A stretch of 64,000 nt of DNA from Biostraticola tofi. Lineage in GTDB: Bacteria; Pseudomonadota; Gammaproteobacteria; Enterobacterales; Enterobacteriaceae. The position numbers were made by a program, and so were the translations under genes. The stretch lies in contig NZ_SMCR01000001.1 of assembly GCF_004343195.1 (NCBI RefSeq), forward strand, positions 782,055-846,054, read 5' to 3'. Below the pieces are notes generated by a model that worked only from the letters and a program-made list of their open reading frames with translations, did no database searches and was not told where the DNA came from. Shown here one piece after another: positions 59,519-64,000 of this stretch (its first letter is position 1; every line of letters begins with the position of its first letter).

Positions 59519-60348
59519 TGGCTAACGAAGTAATGAATGTGCCGCAGGGTGTAACCGCTCGCGGAATTGACGAATCAACCTGGAGCGCCCTTAAAAACTC
59601 AATCTATCCCGGCGCAAAGGATGAATCGGTGCTGATGGCGATTGACTACTGCAAGGCGCGCAGCCTGGACCCGCTGATGAAGCCTGTGCATCTGGTCCCG
59701 ATGTACGTCAAAGACGCCAAGACAGGCAAGGGAGAGCAGCGTGATGTGGTTATGCCTGGTGTTGGGCTATATCGCATCCAGGCTGACCGCTCAGGGAATT
59801 ACGCCGGCGCAAAGGAGGCGGAATTCGGGCCAGACGTGACACAGCGCCTGGGGGAAATCGACGTGACGTTCCCGCAGTGGTGCAAATACACGGTCTGCAA
59901 GATGATGCCCGGCGGCCTGGTTGTCGAATACAGCGCAAAGGAATACTGGATCGAGAACTACGCCACGGCCGGCAGAGACACAACCGCACCTAACGCGATG
60001 TGGAAAAAGCGTCCATACGGCCAGATAGCGAAGTGTGCTGAGGCACAGGCATTACGCAAGGCTTGGCCGGAGATAGGCCAGCAGCCGACCGCTGAGGAAA
60101 TGGAAGGCAAGACATTGGATGTCAGTGAGTACAGGGATGTTACCCCGAAAGACCACGCGATCGCCCATGCTCACCCGGAATACCCTGCCGATGAGTTTTC
60201 AGCAAACCTGCCTACCTGGAAAAAATATATTGAGGCTGGAAAGAAAACCGCAGCAGCCGTGATCGCCACCGTAGGCAGCAAATACACCTTAAGCGAACAG
60301 CAAATTAAATCCATCAAAGATCTGGAGCCATCAAATGCAAGTAATTAA
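59518..60348 (+). CDS. bet: single-strand annealing protein Bet (RecT superfamily)
   Basis: A 276-aa phage recombinase that anneals complementary single strands. Family features are FKDESVLMAIDYCKARSLDPLMKPVHLVPM-type text (here GAKDESVLMAIDYCKARSLDP), VMPGVGLYRIQADRSG, and PNAMWKKRPYGQIAKCAEAQALRKAWPE (shown in part). It works with the exonuclease that follows, overlapping by 14 nt. Confidence 0.93.
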   Translation: MANEVMNVPQGVTARGIDESTWSALKNSIYPGAKDESVLMAIDYCKARSLDPLMKPVHLVPMYVKDAKTGKGEQRDVVMPGVGLYRIQADRSGNYAGAKEAEFGPDVTQRLGEIDVTFPQWCKYTVCKMMPGGLVVEYSAKEYWIENYATAGRDTTAPNAMWKKRPYGQIAKCAEAQALRKAWPEIGQQPTAEEMEGKTLDVSEYRDVTPKDHAIAHAHPEYPADEFSANLPTWKKYIEAGKKTAAAVIATVGSKYTLSEQQIKSIKDLEPSNASN

Positions 60349-61927
60349 CGTCCAGCAAGGCACCGACGAATGGTTGTCATTGAGAGCAAAGCATTTCACC
60401 GCCAGCGAAGCGCCGGTGATGATGGCGGCGTCCAGCAAGGCTACTCGCGATGAGCTTTTGCGAGTGAAGGCAACCGGATCTGATAAGAAAATCAGCGAGT
60501 GGGTGCAAAAATATCTTTTTGACAAGGGCCACGATTACGAAAACATGGCGCGTCCCATTGTAGAGGCGCTGATCGGTGAAGAGTTGTTCCCGGCCACAGC
60601 CATTGATGATGATGGTTATTTGCTGGCATCGTTTGACGGCATGACGATGATGGAGGATACGCTGTTCGAGCACAAGATGTGGAATGGCACCCTACCCGAT
60701 GCCGTGAGGGCCGGCGACCTGCCGGCGGAATACTACTGGCAGTTGGAGCAGCAGCTACTTGTCAGTGGCGCAGAACGGGTAATTTTCGTCGTCTCTGATG
60801 GAACAGAGAATAATTTCGAGCAGATGGAGTATCGTCCCGTTCCCGGGCGCGCAGAAGAACTTATAGCGGGTTGGCGGCAATTCGAGACGGATCTCAATAA
60901 CTATACGGTTACCGCTGCAAAAGAAGTGCCGGTCGGAAAAGCCATCATGCGACTTCCAGCTCTAAAGGTGGAAATTGAAGGCGACGTTAAACAGTCCAAT
61001 TTAGCGATTTACCAAAGCCAAGCGCTGGCTTTTATCCAGTCGATTAACACTGAGTTGACCACTGATCAAGATTTTGCCGACGCTGAAGAAACCGTGAAAT
61101 TCTGTGAAAAGGCCGAAAGCGAACTTGATCTGATAAAACAGCAAGCGCTGTCTCAAACAGAAAAAATCGACCTCCTGTTTCGCACGATCGACACGCTGCG
61201 CGAGGAAATGCGTAGCAAGCGCCTTACGCTGACCAAGCTCGTAAAGACACGCAAGGATGAGATTCGCGGCGAAATCGTGATGAGAGCTAAAACGGATTTG
61301 GCTCAACACATTGCTGAACTCAATAAACGCCTGGCTGTAGTATCCCTGCCTGTCATTCAAGCTGATTTTGTCACCGCTATCAAGGGAAAGAAAACGCTGA
61401 CATCGCTACAGGGCGCGGCTAATGACGAACTCGCCAGGGCCAAAATCGAAGCGACCCGGCTATCTGAAAAATACGCCTCTAATCTGGAATTGTTTACCGA
61501 TATCGAACCGGCGTATCAAAACCTGTTTGCTGATAAAGCCCAGCTTGTCGCCCATGATAAGGAGCATTTGCGACTTCTGATTGAGCAGCGTATCAGTAAG
61601 CAAAAAGAGGCTGAAGAGCAACAAAAGGAACGCGAACGCCAGCTTATCATCGCCCGAGAAAAGGAGGCCGAGGATGCCCGTTTATTGGCTTCGACTGTTA
61701 CTCCAGCAGAACAATCCTACGCCCAGCAGGAACACGCACAAACGAGTCAAGGCGATACCGCAACAATTATCCGACCGACCGAGCGCGTCGTCAGTAAACC
61801 CACCTTATTGCAAGGCATCCAGGCTGATATTGCGCGCGCCGGCATCACAATGAACCTCACTGACGTTGAGAAATTATCGACAGCGATCAAGGCCGGAAGG
61901 GTACGGGCGTTCTCTGCAAATTACTGA
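60335..61927 (+). CDS. exo: YqaJ-type phage exonuclease with long helical C-terminus
   Basis: A 5'-3' exonuclease partner of Bet. The N-terminal ~210 residues are the YqaJ/lambda Exo fold: QGTDEWLSLRAKHFTASEAP, Asp101 in LASFDG, Glu112 and Lys114 in FEHKMW. The remaining ~320 residues, with a coiled coil (EEQQKERERQLIIAREKEAEDARL) and a C-terminal VEKLSTAIKAGRVRAF, are not in lambda Exo (226 aa) but occur in other enteric phage exonucleases; their role is unknown. Confidence 0.9.
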   Translation: MQVINVQQGTDEWLSLRAKHFTASEAPVMMAASSKATRDELLRVKATGSDKKISEWVQKYLFDKGHDYENMARPIVEALIGEELFPATAIDDDGYLLASFDGMTMMEDTLFEHKMWNGTLPDAVRAGDLPAEYYWQLEQQLLVSGAERVIFVVSDGTENNFEQMEYRPVPGRAEELIAGWRQFETDLNNYTVTAAKEVPVGKAIMRLPALKVEIEGDVKQSNLAIYQSQALAFIQSINTELTTDQDFADAEETVKFCEKAESELDLIKQQALSQTEKIDLLFRTIDTLREEMRSKRLTLTKLVKTRKDEIRGEIVMRAKTDLAQHIAELNKRLAVVSLPVIQADFVTAIKGKKTLTSLQGAANDELARAKIEATRLSEKYASNLELFTDIEPAYQNLFADKAQLVAHDKEHLRLLIEQRISKQKEAEEQQKERERQLIIAREKEAEDARLLASTVTPAEQSYAQQEHAQTSQGDTATIIRPTERVVSKPTLLQGIQADIARAGITMNLTDVEKLSTAIKAGRVRAFSANY

Positions 61928-61969
61928 GCAGGAATAACAACGCGCCGGTGAGCCGGCTGGAGAATAACG

Positions 61970-62248
61970 ATGGGTGACGTTGGCGATGATTACCGCGCGT
62001 GGGATGCGATGAAAAAGGAAGAAAGGCAGAAAAGGAAGTCTGCAAATATGGAGATAATTAACGCTTGCGCCCTGCCACATAAAATCGATGCCAGCGGAAC
62101 GGTGTTATTAAAGACAGAACAAGGGACTGTCTGCTTTTATCCCACAACAAACACAATTATGCATAAGCAGAAAATAATGCATGGCGGCGCTAAGCGGGCC
62201 GTTGCTTATGTGCAAAATATTAGCGAGGGGAACGATGAGCAAAATTAA
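61970..62248 (+). CDS. early-left hypothetical protein
   Basis: A 92-aa protein from the ATG at 61970 with GGAGAA 5 nt upstream. A charged start (DDYRAWDAMKKEERQKRKSAN) precedes a small beta domain (GTVLLKTEQGTVCFYPTTNT). It resembles unnamed proteins downstream of phage recombination genes. Function unknown. Confidence 0.75.
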   Translation: MGDVGDDYRAWDAMKKEERQKRKSANMEIINACALPHKIDASGTVLLKTEQGTVCFYPTTNTIMHKQKIMHGGAKRAVAYVQNISEGNDEQN

Positions 62249-62753
62249 ACGCTGGAATGCTGTAGGGCTACAAGGGCCGGTGATTAATGGCGGATATGTC
62301 GCGTATGAATATTACGCAGCGCTCAAGGATGATTGCGCACGACTGGCGGCGGAGAGTGCAGCATATGAATCATTTTTCGATTCTATGATTGAGGTCGCAT
62401 GGGATGGCGACAGTATCGATGGTGGCGATATAGAGCAGATAGCTTTATCTTGCGGGCTTATCCATGAGGAAAGTTATTCGGAAGAAAAGCATGGAGAACT
62501 TAACGAGCACGGAACGCTCTCTGATGTCGATGTTATTTACGTCAAGACAAAGCAGCCCGCCACCGACGCCTATTTTGCCGAGATTCGCGCCGTGGCGGTG
62601 GAGGATGCGGCAGATGAATTGGAAACAAAAATAAAACAAGACGGTAATTCAATAGTTAGAGCAACGGTTGAAACAGTTGTTCAATATTTGCGCCTAATTT
62701 TATCCAAAGATATCCGCGCCGCAGCCAAGGGTGAAGGGGTGAGCCATGAGTGA
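62235..62753 (+). CDS. early-left hypothetical protein
   Basis: A 172-aa protein from the ATG at 62235 (AGGGG 6 nt upstream), overlapping the previous gene by 14 nt. Its N-terminus (WNAVGLQGPVINGGYVAYEYYAALK) is shared with phage proteins of the Ea22-like accessory type; the rest is helical. Function unknown. Confidence 0.75.
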   Translation: MSKIKRWNAVGLQGPVINGGYVAYEYYAALKDDCARLAAESAAYESFFDSMIEVAWDGDSIDGGDIEQIALSCGLIHEESYSEEKHGELNEHGTLSDVDVIYVKTKQPATDAYFAEIRAVAVEDAADELETKIKQDGNSIVRATVETVVQYLRLILSKDIRAAAKGEGVSHE

Positions 62754-63051
62754 ATTTAAAGGAACGCCGGGGCCTTGGGAAAATGTAGGTGGCTGGGTTG
62801 ACTCAAAAGGTAAAGACTCGAAGATAATTTGCGCAATTGCTAGCGTAAGCACCCAGGAAGAGGGAATACAAGAGGCCAACGCCCGCCTTATCGCCGCCGC
62901 ACCTGAGCTGCTGGAGGCTTTGCAAGATATGGTTGCAATAGTTAAGAAAAATAGCTACCCGTGTCCGGATAAACCAAATTCAACTTGGGGCCGCATGGAA
63001 GCCGCTAAAGCGGTGATTAACAAAGCGCTAGGGGAGAAAGGCGATGAATAA
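62746..63051 (+). CDS. early-left phage protein (ANARLIAAAPELLEAL family)
   Basis: A 101-aa protein with the widespread phage motif TPGPWEN ... ANARLIAAAPELLEALQDMV and AAKAVINKAL at the end. The family is common in pL operons of enteric and other phages; its function has not been established. It overlaps neighbours on both sides by 8 nt. Confidence 0.85.
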   Translation: MSEFKGTPGPWENVGGWVDSKGKDSKIICAIASVSTQEEGIQEANARLIAAAPELLEALQDMVAIVKKNSYPCPDKPNSTWGRMEAAKAVINKALGEKGDE

Positions 63052-63823
63052 ATTATTAACGCAGGACGAAATAAGTTATGCCGTTGGTAACATAACCATG
63101 GCTACCGACGACGACGGCGCATTAAATTCATTAATAGATTTAGCGCACCACATCGACGCACTGGCTTCTGAATTAAAATCCACGGAATCACGACTACACG
63201 AAGTTGCGACGGCCTGCGCTAATGCTGAGGGGAAATTAAAGTCTCTATTTGAGCGGGTATCTGGTGAAACCGTAGGCAGCTACCCAGAACATTACATCGA
63301 GTGGCTTGGAGATATGATTGAGGGTGAGCTGGATGCATCTGAGGGTGCATTACATAAAGCCCAGCAAGAACTAAAGCGGCGCGATGAGCTGGCGGGTGAG
63401 CCAGTGGCGTATTTTGCAGCAGCTCCTGACTATGGCTGGGACATATTCAAAAATAAAGAAGATGCCATTGCAACCTGTCAGGCAGAAATTGATGCATATC
63501 GAGACTGTCGTGACGACGGTTGGGATGACGACGTGCGGCGTGTTTGTTGGGGCATTGTCCTTCAAAAGGCAGAAGGCTTTGACCAGCGAGGCATTCACGC
63601 CAGCAATAGCAACCACACTTACCAGACCTGCGATTACCGGCTGGAGCCAACTACCTACGCAGCACCGCCGTCGCCAGCCGTGCCGGATGATCTGCGCATA
63701 AGGAAAGCTATCGCTCGCTGTTTTGATTGCGGTGCTCAAACAGGGCAGTTTGTTAATAGCAAGACTGAAGCCAAATTACGCATGGCGGCGCGCGCCTGGA
63801 ATGACCGGAAGGAGCAGAAATGA
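63044..63823 (+). CDS. early-left modular protein with Lar-like zinc-ribbon end
   Basis: A 259-aa protein: a helical N-terminal half with coiled-coil tendency (LNSLIDLAHHIDALASELKSTESRL), a central module (GEPVAYFAAAPDYGW), and a C-terminal CFDCGAQTGQFVNSKTEAK ... AARAWNDR, which resembles the zinc-ribbon end of Lar restriction-alleviation proteins (only one CxxC is visible). It is a mosaic of accessory modules; no function is established. Confidence 0.75.
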   Translation: MNKLLTQDEISYAVGNITMATDDDGALNSLIDLAHHIDALASELKSTESRLHEVATACANAEGKLKSLFERVSGETVGSYPEHYIEWLGDMIEGELDASEGALHKAQQELKRRDELAGEPVAYFAAAPDYGWDIFKNKEDAIATCQAEIDAYRDCRDDGWDDDVRRVCWGIVLQKAEGFDQRGIHASNSNHTYQTCDYRLEPTTYAAPPSPAVPDDLRIRKAIARCFDCGAQTGQFVNSKTEAKLRMAARAWNDRKEQK

Positions 63824-64000
63824 TGGATAACCACACCGCAGAAGAGCGTCAGGCGCTGATAGTTCGCCTTGAAACAATCGCATCATGGCGAAAAAAATAT
63901 GGCGAGAACGTTAACGTTATGCTGCCCGCCGAAGAGGCAGAGAAGATTGCAAATATAGCCCTTGCGTCGCTGACGGCTGAGCCAGACTATCAACTATTAA
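63820..64000 (+). CDS. early-left hypothetical protein, cut by window end
   Basis: The open frame from ATG ATG at 63820/63823 to the window edge (at least 60 codons), overlapping the previous stop. It starts with charged helical text (EERQALIVRLETIASWRKKYG) and LPAEEAEKIANIALASL. Partial; no function can be given. Confidence 0.7.
   Translation, partial: MMDNHTAEERQALIVRLETIASWRKKYGENVNVMLPAEEAEKIANIALASLTAEPDYQLL

Larger units (their letters stand above)
19151..64000. mobile_element. lambda-type prophage integrated at tRNA-Arg (right end beyond window)
   Basis: All genes from the integrase to the window end are phage genes: integrase, tail, head, packaging, lysis, nin region, replication, cII/cro/cI immunity, N and recombination. 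The left boundary is the tRNA 3' half, which regenerates the tRNA. attR is not in the window, so the exact core and total size are unknown. The modules are complete and ordered, suggesting an intact phage; the frameshifted genes at 53124-53385 and 32966-33150 are the visible defects. On the circular form, the plus-strand pL operon would run across attP into int. Confidence 0.95.

Overview
The window is a piece of a chromosome from a gammaproteobacterium of the order Enterobacterales. Two parts meet at an arginine tRNA gene at 19151-19225. The left part (1-19.2 kb) keeps the E. coli order fabB-mnmC-yfcL-epmC-yfcA-mepA-aroC-prmB-smrB-sixA-yfcZ-mlaA-...-yfdC-argW. The fatty-acid degradation genes fadJ and fadI (expected between sixA and yfcZ) and fadL (expected between yfcZ and mlaA) are missing. 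A complete cytochrome c maturation operon, ccmABCDEFGHI, lies between mlaA and yfdC. The gene set suggests a plant- or insect-associated enterobacterium (Pectobacteriaceae or Sodalis-like), but I cannot fix the genus from sequence alone.

The right part (from the tRNA to the end of the window) is one lambda-type temperate siphophage, integrated at the tRNA and cut by the right window edge, so attR is not seen. From left to right: a tyrosine integrase and an SRAP/YedK-like gene (+); then, on the minus strand and so read right to left, tail fibre and SGNH-esterase tailspike, tail hub, NlpC/P60 peptidase, tape measure, tail tube, head-tail joining genes, capsid, head protease/scaffold, Mu F-like minor head protein, portal, terminase, a lysis cassette, a Q-like gene, a nin-type region with ninG, a DnaB-type helicase, an O-like initiator with iterons inside the gene, cII and cro. 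The repressor cI (+) starts the other arm, followed by a two-gene accessory cassette in the place of lambda rexAB, then pL, a P22-type N gene, small early genes, bet/recT and a YqaJ-type exonuclease.

Regulation can be read directly. Operators of the form TTTAGC-N5-GCTAAA sit inside the spacers of pR and pL. BoxA sequences of the form CTCTTTAACAAT follow both promoters, on opposite strands. A short OOP-like antisense RNA unit lies between cII and the replication genes.

Most interesting accessory items: (1) a two-gene operon at 46.2-46.6 kb (73-aa acidic protein plus 55-aa HTH protein) whose promoter carries a 19-bp perfect palindrome between -35 and -10, the layout of anti-CRISPR/aca operons; (2) a nucleotidyltransferase-fold protein with an unknown 310-aa partner, translationally coupled, downstream of cI, a good candidate exclusion or defence pair; (3) a 395-nt non-coding stretch with two cloverleaf-like inverted-repeat elements; (4) an early gene broken by a run of nine G; (5) a moron with its own promoter that overlaps a lipoprotein gene tail to tail. 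Several genes of 27-57 codons, too short for routine ORF calling, are included because they tile exactly between neighbours.
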